A DNA stretch of 64,000 nt, taken from the NCBI RefSeq assembly GCF_000284035.1, contig NC_016887.1, forward strand, positions 4,154,001 to 4,218,000. The letters run 5' to 3'. Below are positions 53,021 to 61,478 of this stretch, piece by piece. The position numbers and the translations under genes are program-made. Each line of letters opens with the position of its first letter. The first letter of the stretch is position 1. This stretch comes from Nocardia cyriacigeorgica GUH-2. GTDB taxonomy: Bacteria; Actinomycetota; Actinomycetes; Mycobacteriales; Mycobacteriaceae. Under the pieces are notes generated by a model. The model was given only the letters and a program-made list of their open reading frames with translations, searched no databases and had not been told where the DNA came from.

Positions 53021-54196
53021 ATGCCCACCGGTGACGCGCTCACGACCACAACCACCACGAAGGCCGGCGCCAGTGCAGGCGAACCCGCGATCGTGTTCGA
53101 CCGGGTGGGCGTCAGTTACGGCCGCGGCCGCACCGCGACCGTCGCCCTGACCGATTTCTCGCTGCGGGTGGCGGCGGGCGAGACCGTCGCGCTGCTCGGG
53201 CCGAGCGGCTCCGGCAAGTCGACCGCGCTCAAGGCGCTGGCCGGATTCGTCCGGCCGACCTCGGGCACGGTGCGGCTGGCCGGGCGCGAGGTCACCGGAT
53301 TGTCGCCGGCCAAGCGCGGGATCGGTGTGGTGGTGCAGTCCTACGCGCTGTTCCCGCATATGACGGTGCACGGCAATGTGGCCTTCGGCTTGAAGGCGCA
53401 TCGGGTTCCGCGCCGGGAGATCGACGCCCGCGTGGCCGAAGCCCTGGAGATGGTCGGCATGGCCGGCTATGCGAAACGGCTGCCGCGCGAGCTGTCGGGT
53501 GGTCAGCAGCAGCGGGTGGCCATCGCCCGGGCGCTGGCCATCCGGCCGCCGGTGCTGCTGCTGGACGAACCGCTGGCCGCGCTCGACGCGCAACTGCGGC
53601 AATCCATGCTCGGTGAGCTGCAACAGCTTCGGCAGGCGCTACCGGACACGGCGATGCTGTATGTCACCCATGATCAGACCGAGGCGCTGGCGCTGGCCGA
53701 CCGCATCGCGGTGATGCGCGATGCGCGGCTGGTCGATATCGACACCGCGGCCAACCTGTGGCAGCGCCCGCCGTCGGACTTCACCGCCGCATTCCTCGGC
53801 GGCGCCAACCTGCTGCCGTGCACCGTCAACCGGGTATCCGGCGGCAGCGCGCTGGTCACCGCGGGCACGGCGACCCTGCGCGCGCAGGCGCCGGAACCCG
53901 GCGTCGGTCGACCGGCCTGGGGCCCGGATTCGGCCGCGCTGCTGTGCATTCGGCCGCATACCGTGCGCATTGCCGCGACCTCCGAGCGTGACGCGCGGCG
54001 CGCGACCGTGCTCAGCGCGGTCTGGCGCGGCGCGTCGACCCGGGTGAAGTTGACCGTCGACGGGCTGCCGGGCGAGCTCACCGCCGATGTCGCCGGGCAT
54101 CTGGAGACCGAAGCCGGCGCCGTCGTCGGTGTCGTGCTGCCCGACCCGGCCGGCGTCCTCATCCCGCCGCCCCTGGACAGCGGGAGCCGGTCATGA
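53021..54196 (+). CDS. phnT: Aminoethylphosphonate ABC transporter ATP-binding protein
   Basis: A 391-aa ATPase with Walker A GPSGSGKST, signature ELSGGQQQRVAIA, Walker B LLLDEPLAALD and a C-terminal TOBE-like domain. AGGAG precedes the ATG. It ends in an ATGA overlap with a small ORF. Confidence 0.88.
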   Translation: MPTGDALTTTTTTKAGASAGEPAIVFDRVGVSYGRGRTATVALTDFSLRVAAGETVALLGPSGSGKSTALKALAGFVRPTSGTVRLAGREVTGLSPAKRGIGVVVQSYALFPHMTVHGNVAFGLKAHRVPRREIDARVAEALEMVGMAGYAKRLPRELSGGQQQRVAIARALAIRPPVLLLDEPLAALDAQLRQSMLGELQQLRQALPDTAMLYVTHDQTEALALADRIAVMRDARLVDIDTAANLWQRPPSDFTAAFLGGANLLPCTVNRVSGGSALVTAGTATLRAQAPEPGVGRPAWGPDSAALLCIRPHTVRIAATSERDARRATVLSAVWRGASTRVKLTVDGLPGELTADVAGHLETEAGAVVGVVLPDPAGVLIPPPLDSGSRS

Positions 54197-54411
54197 CGAC
54201 ATCGTCGAATCCAGCACCGCCACCCGAACTTCCGATCCGCACCCTGGGAGCGACGGGCAGTGCACCGTGGACCCGACCGGACTCACCTGAGGTCTGGGAA
54301 TCGGGTGCGGAGAACTCGAACGGCCTGGCGACGCCGGATACCGTCGCCGGTTCGCCGGACGTGTCACAACGCCCGCTGTTTTCGGCGCTGGGAACGAGGC
54401 GAGCCCGATGA
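54193..54411 (+). CDS. Small coupled ORF between phnT and phnU
   Basis: A 72-codon ORF whose ATG overlaps the phnT stop (ATGA) and whose stop overlaps the phnU ATG (ATGA). The predicted peptide is Pro/Ser/Thr-rich, hydrophilic and has no membrane segment. I do not recognise it. The double overlap suggests it keeps ribosomes moving through a 211-bp gap, but coincidence in GC-rich DNA is possible. Confidence 0.4.
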   Translation: MTTSSNPAPPPELPIRTLGATGSAPWTRPDSPEVWESGAENSNGLATPDTVAGSPDVSQRPLFSALGTRRAR

Positions 54412-55304
54412 GCACCCCGGTCCTCGATCCTCCGGCCGCCGTGCCCGCTCCGGCTCCGTCGTCGCGGCCGAACCTGCGGCCGATTCTCTGGGGCCTGCCG
54501 CCGATGCTGGTGGTACTGGTCATCGCGGTCTACCCGATCCTGCGGGTGCTGACCGAATCGACGGTCACCCCGTACGGTCGCGGCACCGAAACCTGGTCGC
54601 AGGTCCTCGCTTCCGCGGCGTTCCGGGACGCGTTGTGGCGCACGGTATCCATCGCGGTCTGCTCGACGGCGGGGTGCCTGGTGGTCGGCACCTTCCTGGC
54701 GATCGTGCTGGCGTTCGTCCCGTTCCCCGGCGCGAACGTGGTGGGCCGGCTGATCGACACGGTGCTGACCCTGCCGTCGTTCCTGATCACGCTCGCGTTC
54801 ACCTTCCTGTACGGCACGGCGGGCGCGGTCAACGCGCTCATCGCCCGCATCACCGGCCGTGACGGACCGGCACTGGACTTCCTGACCACACCGACCGGGG
54901 TGATCCTGGCCGAGATCACCTTCTTCACCCCGTTCGTGGTGCGGCCGCTGCTGGCCGCCTTCGCCCAACTACCCCGTGAGCAACTCGATGTCGCCGCGAG
55001 CCTGGGCGCGAGCCCGTGGCGGGTACTTCGTCAAGTGGTGTTGCCCGAGGCCTGGCCCGCGCTCGCGGCGGGTGGCAGCCTGGTCCTGCTGTTGACGCTC
55101 AACGAATTCGGCATCGTGCTGTTCACCGGCGCCAAGGGTGTGATCACGCTGCCCGCGCTGATTTACACCCGCGGCATCGTCACCTTCGATCTGCCCGGTG
55201 CGGCGGTGCTGGCCACCGTCCAGGTCGCGCTGTCACTGACCTTGTATCTCGGTTACCGGCTGCTGTTCGCCAAGGTCACCGGCCCGTCCCGGAAGGAGCG
55301 CTGA
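54408..55304 (+). CDS. phnU: Aminoethylphosphonate ABC transporter permease 1
   Basis: A 298-aa permease with six hydrophobic helices and the coupling loop QLDVAASLGASPWRVLRQVVLPEAWPAL. It carries an extended Pro/Ala-rich N-terminus. The ATG is preceded by GAGG and overlaps the small ORF stop. Confidence 0.86.
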   Translation: MSTPVLDPPAAVPAPAPSSRPNLRPILWGLPPMLVVLVIAVYPILRVLTESTVTPYGRGTETWSQVLASAAFRDALWRTVSIAVCSTAGCLVVGTFLAIVLAFVPFPGANVVGRLIDTVLTLPSFLITLAFTFLYGTAGAVNALIARITGRDGPALDFLTTPTGVILAEITFFTPFVVRPLLAAFAQLPREQLDVAASLGASPWRVLRQVVLPEAWPALAAGGSLVLLLTLNEFGIVLFTGAKGVITLPALIYTRGIVTFDLPGAAVLATVQVALSLTLYLGYRLLFAKVTGPSRKER

Positions 55305-55306
55305 GC

Positions 55307-56104
55307 ATGCTGGTGTGGACCGGCCGCGGACGCGCGGTGGTACTCGCGGTATTCGCAGTGGTGGTGCTGGTGGTTTTCGCCGCACCCATCGCCACCGTGG
55401 TGGCGGCGGCGTTGGCCGGTAGTTGGACCGGGCCGCTGCCGTCGGATCTGGGTGCCGGCAATCTCGAACGGGCGCTGTCGGGTGAGCAATTGGCCAGCCT
55501 GTCGGTGAGTGTGCAGACGGCGATGCTGGCCGGTGCGGTATCGCTGGTGCTCGGCACCTGGGCGGCGCTGGCGGGCCGGGAAGCGCCGCAGTGGTGGCGG
55601 CGGCTGACCGACGCGGTGTTCCATCTGCCGGTGGCGGTGCCCTCGGTGGCGATCGGCCTCGGCGTGCTGATCGCGTTCAACGAGCAGCCGCTGCTGCTGG
55701 GCGGCACCAAATGGATTGTCATCGTGGCCCACTCGGTGCTGGTGCTGGCGTATGCGTTCAGCGCGGTGTCCGCGGCCCTGGACCGGCTCGACCCGGCGTA
55801 TCGGCAGGCGGCCGAGTCGCTGGGTGCGGGCCCGGTCCGGGTGCTGTGCCAGGTGACGCTGCCGCTGCTGCTGCCCGCCCTCGGCGCCGCCGCCGGCCTG
55901 GCCGTGGCCCTGTCCATGGGCGAGCTGGGCGCCACCATCATGGTGTATCCGGCGACCTGGAAGACGCTGCCGGTCAGCATCTTCGCGCTCACCGACCGCG
56001 GCGAGGTCTTCGACGCCGCGGCCGGCACCACCGTGCTCGTGCTGGTCACCCTGGTGGCGCTCATCCTGCTCGGACGCATCAAGGGCCGCGCGGCGCTGCG
56101 CTGA
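55307..56104 (+). CDS. phnV: Aminoethylphosphonate ABC transporter permease 2
   Basis: A 265-aa permease with six hydrophobic helices and the coupling loop QAAESLGAGPVRVLCQVTLPLLLPAL. A GGAAGGAG site precedes the ATG. It starts 2 bp after the phnU stop and ends the operon before a strong hairpin. Confidence 0.87.
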   Translation: MLVWTGRGRAVVLAVFAVVVLVVFAAPIATVVAAALAGSWTGPLPSDLGAGNLERALSGEQLASLSVSVQTAMLAGAVSLVLGTWAALAGREAPQWWRRLTDAVFHLPVAVPSVAIGLGVLIAFNEQPLLLGGTKWIVIVAHSVLVLAYAFSAVSAALDRLDPAYRQAAESLGAGPVRVLCQVTLPLLLPALGAAAGLAVALSMGELGATIMVYPATWKTLPVSIFALTDRGEVFDAAAGTTVLVLVTLVALILLGRIKGRAALR

Positions 56105-56115
56105 ACCGATCACAA

Positions 56116-56150
56116 CGGCCGGTGGAGTACGTTCGGAACTCCACCGGCCG
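56116..56150 (+). terminator. Terminator of the phosphonate operon
   Basis: CGGCCGGTGGAGT (56116-56128) and ACTCCACCGGCCG (56138-56150) form a perfect 13-bp stem with a 9-nt loop, 12 nt after the phnV stop. It lies between convergent genes and may act on both strands. Confidence 0.8.
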
Positions 56151-56205
56151 ATCGTGTGCGAGATCCACTCCGCCGCTGTCGAGAGGGCTGAACGCCGGGG
56201 CGCCG

Positions 56206-56649
56206 CTACTGTTCCGGCAGCCGGCGCCGACCGCCGGTGACCTCGGCGATCAGATCAGTGTAGCCGTCGACCAGTTCGGCCAGGTGATACCAGTGCTTGT
56301 GCGTGTTGTCGCTGCGCGCACCGTTGATATCAATGGCTTGATTGGCATTGACCCAGCTGCGCGCCATCCGATCGATCACCGCACCGAGGCTCTCGGTGTG
56401 CAGGGCGGCGCCATTGCGATGCTGTGGCACCTCCTGGGTGATCCACTCGTTGATGTCATCGACGAGTTCGGTTCGCCGACAGTCTATTTCGGCCACCAAC
56501 GCGGTATCTCGCAGTTGGGCGCGGCGCTCGTGCAGTTCGACCAGCGCATGCGCCGAGCGCAGCATTTCGCGGTCCTGGAACCGCCGCCCCTGGAAGGCAC
56601 ACAACAATTGCGGCGCTGTCGGCAGAACCCCCACCGTCGGCGCGCTCAT
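56206..56649 (-). CDS. DUF4254 family protein
   Basis: A 147-aa helical protein of DUF4254. The core reads LHTESLGAVIDRMARSWVNANQAI, with a preceding EIDCRRTELVDDINEWI segment. Function is unknown. The ATG at 56649 is preferred; a GTG two codons upstream is possible. It lies in a lower-GC block with the P450 and the acyl-CoA oxidase-like gene, all on the minus strand. Confidence 0.8.
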   Translation of the reverse strand: MSAPTVGVLPTAPQLLCAFQGRRFQDREMLRSAHALVELHERRAQLRDTALVAEIDCRRTELVDDINEWITQEVPQHRNGAALHTESLGAVIDRMARSWVNANQAIDINGARSDNTHKHWYHLAELVDGYTDLIAEVTGGRRRLPEQ

Positions 56650-56820
56650 CCCCACACCCCGAACTCACCCGACACCATCACACTTTGTACCAACATGATT
56701 GGCTCTCTGTTCGGTTATCCGGATCGGATCGCTTGCTCACAACAAGGCTACGTGGATTTTGCACTTACCGATGCAAGAACACAAGAGTCCAGAACGCAAT
56801 ATTGCGAACTACTTTCTGCG

Positions 56821-56832
56821 TACCGGACGGTA
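56821..56832. promoter_or_regulatory. Dyad TACCG-GA-CGGTA, candidate TetR operator
   Basis: TACCGGACGGTA is a 12-bp dyad like those bound by several actinobacterial TetR regulators. It lies 10 bp before the short ORF at 56843 that resembles a TetR N-terminus. Confidence 0.4.
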
Positions 56833-56842
56833 CGTTGATGTG

Positions 56843-56917
56843 ATGTCCCACAGGCACGCCGAAGCAGCCCCCGTGGGGCGGCCCGGCTACACGGTCGAGC
56901 CGACCGACAGGGACTGA
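56843..56917 (+). pseudogene. Probable N-terminal remnant of a TetR regulator
   Basis: A 24-codon ORF containing VGRPGYTVE, which matches the lead-in to the helix-turn-helix of some actinobacterial TetR proteins. It then stops. The DNA-binding domain is missing downstream. The dyad just upstream fits an old autoregulatory operator. The assignment rests on a short match. Confidence 0.3.
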
Positions 56918-56943
56918 TCAGGGCCCTGAACAGAGCGCGGCGG

Positions 56944-58191
56944 TCAGAGAGTCAGCGGCGGCGACGGCGGGAATACCACCGGCAGCGAAGTCAGCGCGCG
57001 GTGGAACGGCCCAGGCCGCCATACAAGTTCATGCTTGGGGACCGCGAGCGTCAGCTCCGGCAGGACGTCCAGTAGTTGGTCGATGGCGTCCTCGGCGAGC
57101 AGATAGGAGAACGGCCGGGCATGCGCGGGGCAGGCATGCGGGCCGGAGCTGAAGGCCAGATTCCAGCCGTTGCCTGCGAACTCACCGGTATTGATGTCCG
57201 GGTCGTTATTGCAGGCGGCCATGCTGATGATCACCGGTTGATTGGCCGGCAACCAGACCTTCTCGATCAGAATCGGCTGACGCGGATAGGTGATGCAATA
57301 GTTCGCCATGGGCGGGTCGACCGCGAGCATCTCATCGAGCGCGCTCCTGGTCGACAAGGGAAGGCTGTGATCATTGCTGGTGAAGCGGGGATCGCTCAGC
57401 ATCATCACGAGGGTGTTGGCGATGAGATTCACCGGCGGTTCGACACCCGCCGCGAACAGCAGCACCAACTGATGGACCATTTCCTCGTCCGACAACCCGG
57501 CGGGATGCTGGACCAGCCGCGTTGTGACGTCGTCGCCTGGGTGCGCCCGCTTCAGCGCGGTCAGCTCGAGCAAGGCGCCGCCCATCTGGGCGTTGACCGT
57601 CTCGGTGTCCACACCGTCGAACATCGCCGCGCTGGCCGCCGCGACCTGCTCACCGATGTCCTGCGGGCAGCCCAGAACCTGGCACAGGATCGAGAAGACC
57701 AACGGGAGTGCGTACTGACCCAGCACATCGGCGTTGCCGTCCCGGCAGAACGTGTTGGTGATGGGGATGGCGGACTTCTCCACCATGGTCCGCAGAATGT
57801 TCAGGTCGATCCCGGCCAAGGCGTCGTTCATCGCGCCGCGGTAGCGCGCGTGCTCCGCGCCACTGGTGCGAATCGCGTTCGGGCGCCATTCGACCATCGG
57901 CAGGATCGGCATGTCGCCGGGCACCGTCTTCTGCCAGGCTCGCGGGTCGGCAGGGAAATGTTCGGGGTCGTTGAGAATACGCACCGCGGTGCGGTATTTG
58001 GTCACCAAGGTCGCCGGTACCCCCGGCCACATCTCGATCGGCACCAGCGGTCCGTAGTCCCGGCGCATCTGGCGGTAGGCACCGTGCGGGTCGGCCGCGA
58101 AGTTCTCGGTGTAGATCGGGATCCGGGGGCCGATGCCCTCGATCGGCGAAAATGAGTCGGCGCCAGCACCCTGCGTGGGCTGCGTATGCAC
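56944..58191 (-). CDS. Cytochrome P450 with non-canonical EXXR and I-helix motifs (CYP157-like?)
   Basis: A 415-aa P450. The heme ligand is Cys354 in FSSGPHACPAHARPFS. The K-helix reads Glu287-Met-Leu-Ala290 (in DEMLAVDPP), so the Arg of EXXR is Ala. The I-helix reads FAAGVEPPVNL, with Pro where Thr is expected. Streptomyces CYP157-type enzymes are known to lack EXXR, and this one may belong near them. The GTG at 58191 has an AAGGAGA site. It is downstream of the large acyl-CoA dehydrogenase. Confidence 0.85.
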   Translation of the reverse strand: MHTQPTQGAGADSFSPIEGIGPRIPIYTENFAADPHGAYRQMRRDYGPLVPIEMWPGVPATLVTKYRTAVRILNDPEHFPADPRAWQKTVPGDMPILPMVEWRPNAIRTSGAEHARYRGAMNDALAGIDLNILRTMVEKSAIPITNTFCRDGNADVLGQYALPLVFSILCQVLGCPQDIGEQVAAASAAMFDGVDTETVNAQMGGALLELTALKRAHPGDDVTTRLVQHPAGLSDEEMVHQLVLLFAAGVEPPVNLIANTLVMMLSDPRFTSNDHSLPLSTRSALDEMLAVDPPMANYCITYPRQPILIEKVWLPANQPVIISMAACNNDPDINTGEFAGNGWNLAFSSGPHACPAHARPFSYLLAEDAIDQLLDVLPELTLAVPKHELVWRPGPFHRALTSLPVVFPPSPPLTL

Positions 58192-58420
58192 GTGGTCTCC
58201 TTGACATCGATTCCGGGCAGCATAGTACTCGTGGCGAGACCGAGCTAACCTCCTGAGGTAGCTAAGTCGTTCCCCGCCAACAGCTTTCTGTCGGCGAGGT
58301 TCGTGTGTCGGCCACACATCGCCGGACTTTGTGTACCGTACTCCGGCCACCCACACCGCGGCACGGTGTTGCCGTCATCGATCGCTGCAGTCGGCCGGCG
58401 CCGAACCTGCTTTAACGGCG

Positions 58421-58458
58421 TCCAGCGCGCCTGGTCCGGTGGACACAGGCGCGCTGGA
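58421..58458 (-). terminator. Terminator of the acyl-CoA oxidase-like gene
   Basis: TCCAGCGCGCCTG (58421-58433) pairs perfectly with CAGGCGCGCTGGA (58446-58458). Inside it GTCC/GGAC pairs with one bulged A, giving a near-continuous stem. It begins 18 nt after the stop of the gene ending at 58477. Confidence 0.75.
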
Positions 58459-58476
58459 TGCGACGTTGCCGCGAAT

Positions 58477-60225
58477 TCAGCGGCGGACCTCCTCGCAGCG
58501 GTGGTCCCACGCGGACACCAGGTCCTGGGCAAGTACCGGCGCACCGAGGATCTCGTCATCGAAGCCGAACGAGTCCAGCAGCGCGGGCGTGTGGGTCGCC
58601 AGGTTGTCGATCGCCTGGCCGAGCAGGCGCTGCAGGGCTTTGACACCGTCGAGATCGAGCAGGCCGTGAGTGAGGTACCACGTCGAATGCTCATCGAGGT
58701 ATTGCAGCGCGAACACATCGCGCACGGCGGCGATCTCGGGATGTTCGGCATGGGTGTCGAGCATGCGCATGGCCTGTTCGGCACAATGCGCGTCGGCGAC
58801 CGCCAGCGCGTCCGGAATCACCGCCAACCGGTTCTCCAGCCCCGGATTGTTCAGCTGCGGCTGCGCCTCTTGCGCGATCGTGAGCGTGCGTGCGTTGAGC
58901 AGGCGGGCGCGGTCCTGCTGGTCGGCGGGATCGTGCAACCGCGGCTCGGCCGGCGGCGAACCGGCCAGCTGCTTGGCCAGCACGCGTCCACCGACGGAAC
59001 CGAGGACGTGGCAATCGCCCTCACCGGTGATGGCGGCATGGCAGACGCCGAGGTAGTCGGCGACCCGGTTGGCGCTGAACATGCCCTGGGCACCCATCTT
59101 GATGCGCGAGTGGGTGACCGTGGCCAGCGCATGTGGCTGGATGAAGTACTTGGCCAGCATCACCGTCACCACGGTGTCGCGATCGGTGAGATCGCTGCCC
59201 GCGAGGAAGGTCTTGATCTCGTTGCCGTAGATCGTCCGCGCGACCGTGCCCGCCAGGTCGGTGAGCAAGGTGTCGCGCACGTGCGGGAGGTCGAACATGA
59301 GCGGCCGATCGACCGCTGTCATCGGCACTACTCGCTTGCCGGCGTAGCTGAGGGCGATGTAGAGCGCCGAGCGAGCGGTGGCGTTCAGGCAGGACGACAA
59401 CGCCATCCGGCCGACGGTCAGCTGGCTGATCGCCGAAGGGAAGGCCCGCTTCTGGCTCTTCTCGTCGCGCCAGGTCAGCACACCGTTGTCGTCGATGGTG
59501 GCCAGATCATTGCTCAGCCAGGCACTGCGTTCGACGCGCAGATTGTCGAAGCTGATGATCGAGTTGTCCATGATGACCAGCGGCTGATGGTCGAGCTGGG
59601 TGATCGATACGCCAGGGGCCGGGTCGCCGTTCGCATCACGCAGTCGCGCGGTGAACAGGTGCACGCCCTGGTCGACACCTGCCCCGTCGATATAGCGCGC
59701 GCCGACGACGCATACCCGCGATACCGGGATACCGACGCTGGGCATGAACTTTCGCGCACGCGGGTGCGGGGTATTGATGACGAACCCGTCACCGTCCCAG
59801 GTCGCCGTGGTCTCCATGAATCCGATGTTGGAGCCGCACCCGTACTCGGTGAGTAGCATGACTCCGATGCTGGAAGCGTCATCCAGGTCCTGAAGATACG
59901 GTGCCGCGGATTCGGCATCGGTCAGCGTGGCCAGACTTCCCGAGGCCAGGTTGTAATGCCCTGAGATCAGCGGGATCAGGTCGGTCGCCAGTACCGCGGA
60001 CCAGTCGAACACTGCGAACAGGGATGGCAGGTCGGTTGCGATGGCCTTGGAGCTGCCGAGCTTGCCGACCAGGTACCGCAACTGGTCGTAAGCGTTGAGG
60101 CGGCGCTGCTCCTGGCTCTGCTGCTCCGTGACCGCGAAGTCCGGGTTGCTCAGAATCTCCTGCAACAGTTGATGAATCTCCGGGTTGCCATGCCGAATAA
60201 GCTCGGCCAGCGCTGTGCGTGCCAT
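58477..60225 (-). CDS. Acyl-CoA dehydrogenase/oxidase-like flavoprotein
   Basis: A 582-aa protein with acyl-CoA oxidase-like architecture. The flavin/substrate loop is LLTEYGCGSNIGFMETTATWDGDGFVINTPHPRARKFMP. The long C-terminal helical part contains GAQGMFSANRVADYLG. ATG 60225 follows AAAGGGA; a longer frame from 60279 lacks similarity. With the P450 it could form an oxidative tailoring pair. Confidence 0.83.
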   Translation of the reverse strand: MARTALAELIRHGNPEIHQLLQEILSNPDFAVTEQQSQEQRRLNAYDQLRYLVGKLGSSKAIATDLPSLFAVFDWSAVLATDLIPLISGHYNLASGSLATLTDAESAAPYLQDLDDASSIGVMLLTEYGCGSNIGFMETTATWDGDGFVINTPHPRARKFMPSVGIPVSRVCVVGARYIDGAGVDQGVHLFTARLRDANGDPAPGVSITQLDHQPLVIMDNSIISFDNLRVERSAWLSNDLATIDDNGVLTWRDEKSQKRAFPSAISQLTVGRMALSSCLNATARSALYIALSYAGKRVVPMTAVDRPLMFDLPHVRDTLLTDLAGTVARTIYGNEIKTFLAGSDLTDRDTVVTVMLAKYFIQPHALATVTHSRIKMGAQGMFSANRVADYLGVCHAAITGEGDCHVLGSVGGRVLAKQLAGSPPAEPRLHDPADQQDRARLLNARTLTIAQEAQPQLNNPGLENRLAVIPDALAVADAHCAEQAMRMLDTHAEHPEIAAVRDVFALQYLDEHSTWYLTHGLLDLDGVKALQRLLGQAIDNLATHTPALLDSFGFDDEILGAPVLAQDLVSAWDHRCEEVRR

Positions 60226-60857
60226 TGTCCATCCCTTTCGAAACACAATTGAGAAATCGAAACGATCGCGCGGGCTCACATCGATAGATCAATGGACCAC
60301 AAGCCTCAGGTGATTTCACCGATGAAGGCCGACTACGCTGCCCACCCCCAAGCCGTGCCGGCGCATGAGGTCGTAGTGCGGCGCTTCACAGAAGCCGTTG
60401 CACCACAACACCGTCGGGCTACTCCGAACCCGACTATGACACCGCGCGTATTCGCTCCGTCCGGAGGCTCCGGCTCGACGGCCTCGCCCTCCGACTTCGT
60501 GATGTGTGTGTTCTGCTCGACCGGTACAACGATCACGGCAACCTGGCGCACCGCTGGTGCTCCAGGGTTGCTATGGCCGGGCTGAGACACGAAACGTATT
60601 GTGCCACAAATCCCTCCCCACAAGGGGCGGTCTGCACCGATCTACGCGCACTCGGTTCGGCTACTGAGCAGTAGCCGAGCGGGACCAGCAGGAACGTTCC
60701 GGCAACTGCGAGATTCCCTGCAAACCAACGGCTTCGGCGAATCTCACCGATGTTCATCTCCGCGTCACGGAGCCACCTGCCCGGACGCGACGATCGTCAG
60801 CCGACGCCGCACCGTCCGAACCGGAGCTTCCCCCACACGAGCGACTGCGATCCGCGC
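60226..60857. other. Gene-poor stretch with decayed ORFs
   Basis: About 630 bp without a convincing intact gene. The base composition is less GC-rich than neighbours. It contains the MerR-like fragment and an ORF for a short peptide (60533-60757, minus strand) with a hydrophobic N-terminus that I cannot assign. Confidence 0.45.
60369..60674 (+). pseudogene. Possible MerR regulator remnant
   Basis: A frame open from 60369 to a stop at 60674 contains SGYSEPDYDTARIRSVRRLR and then LALRLRDVCVLLDRY. This recalls the SGYRxY...LARLRxIRRLRxLGxxLxEIRxLLD block after the MerR helix-turn-helix. No start codon or N-terminal DNA-binding helix is present in that frame. Confidence 0.28.
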
Positions 60858-61478
60858 TCACACACTCCGATCACAACTCAACGCCGCTTCGACGGCGATA
60901 GCCTCGCCGGTCGCCTCGATCCGCACGCGGTCGCGACCGAAGGCGTGTAGCAGGAGTTCGGCGGGTTCGCCGTGCAGGACGACCTCGTCGGTGCCCGTGC
61001 GGGCGGTGAGCGTGCGTCCGTCGGGGGTGCGCAGGACCACGCCGACCGGGCAGTTGCGGTAGGACATGCGGGCGGTGCGGGTGAGTAGTTTCCAGAGCCG
61101 GTCCTGGTCGGCGGCGGGGAGCTCGCGCGGGTCCCATTCGTTGCCGGCTCGGCGGACGTCCTCGTGGTGGATGAACATCTCCGACAGGTTCACCAGGGCG
61201 TCGACCGGGCGTAGCGGCGACCACCAGGGCGGGCCGGTGCGCACCTGCTCGAGCAAGTCCGCGAACGGGCGCTGAGCGGCCATAGCCTGAACACGGTCGA
61301 GGTAGCCGGCGAAGCGGTCGATCAGGATGCCGGGTGCGGCGTCCGGGCGGCGTTCCCGGACCACCAGGTGGGCGGCGAGATCTCGGACGGCCCATTCCCC
61401 ACACAGGGTCGGCGCCTCGGGGCCGGCGGCGATCATCGCCTCGACCAGGGCCTGTCGTTCGCGGCGAGCCATGCTCAT
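60858..61478 (-). CDS. TIGR03085 family protein (maleylpyruvate isomerase/DinB-like fold)
   Basis: A 206-aa protein of the mycothiol-dependent maleylpyruvate isomerase N-terminal type. The metal-site segments are AAHLVVRERRPDAAPG and MFIHHEDVRRA. These proteins often bind a divalent metal through two His and one acidic residue. The function of TIGR03085 is not established. ATG 61472 is an alternative start. Confidence 0.85.
   Translation of the reverse strand: MSMARRERQALVEAMIAAGPEAPTLCGEWAVRDLAAHLVVRERRPDAAPGILIDRFAGYLDRVQAMAAQRPFADLLEQVRTGPPWWSPLRPVDALVNLSEMFIHHEDVRRAGNEWDPRELPAADQDRLWKLLTRTARMSYRNCPVGVVLRTPDGRTLTARTGTDEVVLHGEPAELLLHAFGRDRVRIEATGEAIAVEAALSCDRSV

Larger units (their letters stand above)
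56650..56943. other. Lower-GC intergenic region with TetR remnant
   Basis: 294 bp between DUF4254 and the P450. It is richer in A/T than surrounding DNA. It holds the dyad at 56821 and a 24-codon ORF at 56843, described separately. Confidence 0.4.

Noticed and set aside
58303..59856. A 517-codon plus-strand ORF opposite the acyl-CoA oxidase-like gene
   Set aside because: Shadow of the supported minus-strand gene; composition lacks protein-like patterns.
60533..60757. A 74-codon minus-strand ORF with a hydrophobic N-terminus
   Set aside because: Signal-peptide-like start but weak ribosome site, no family, and it lies in a decayed stretch; not enough to call a gene.
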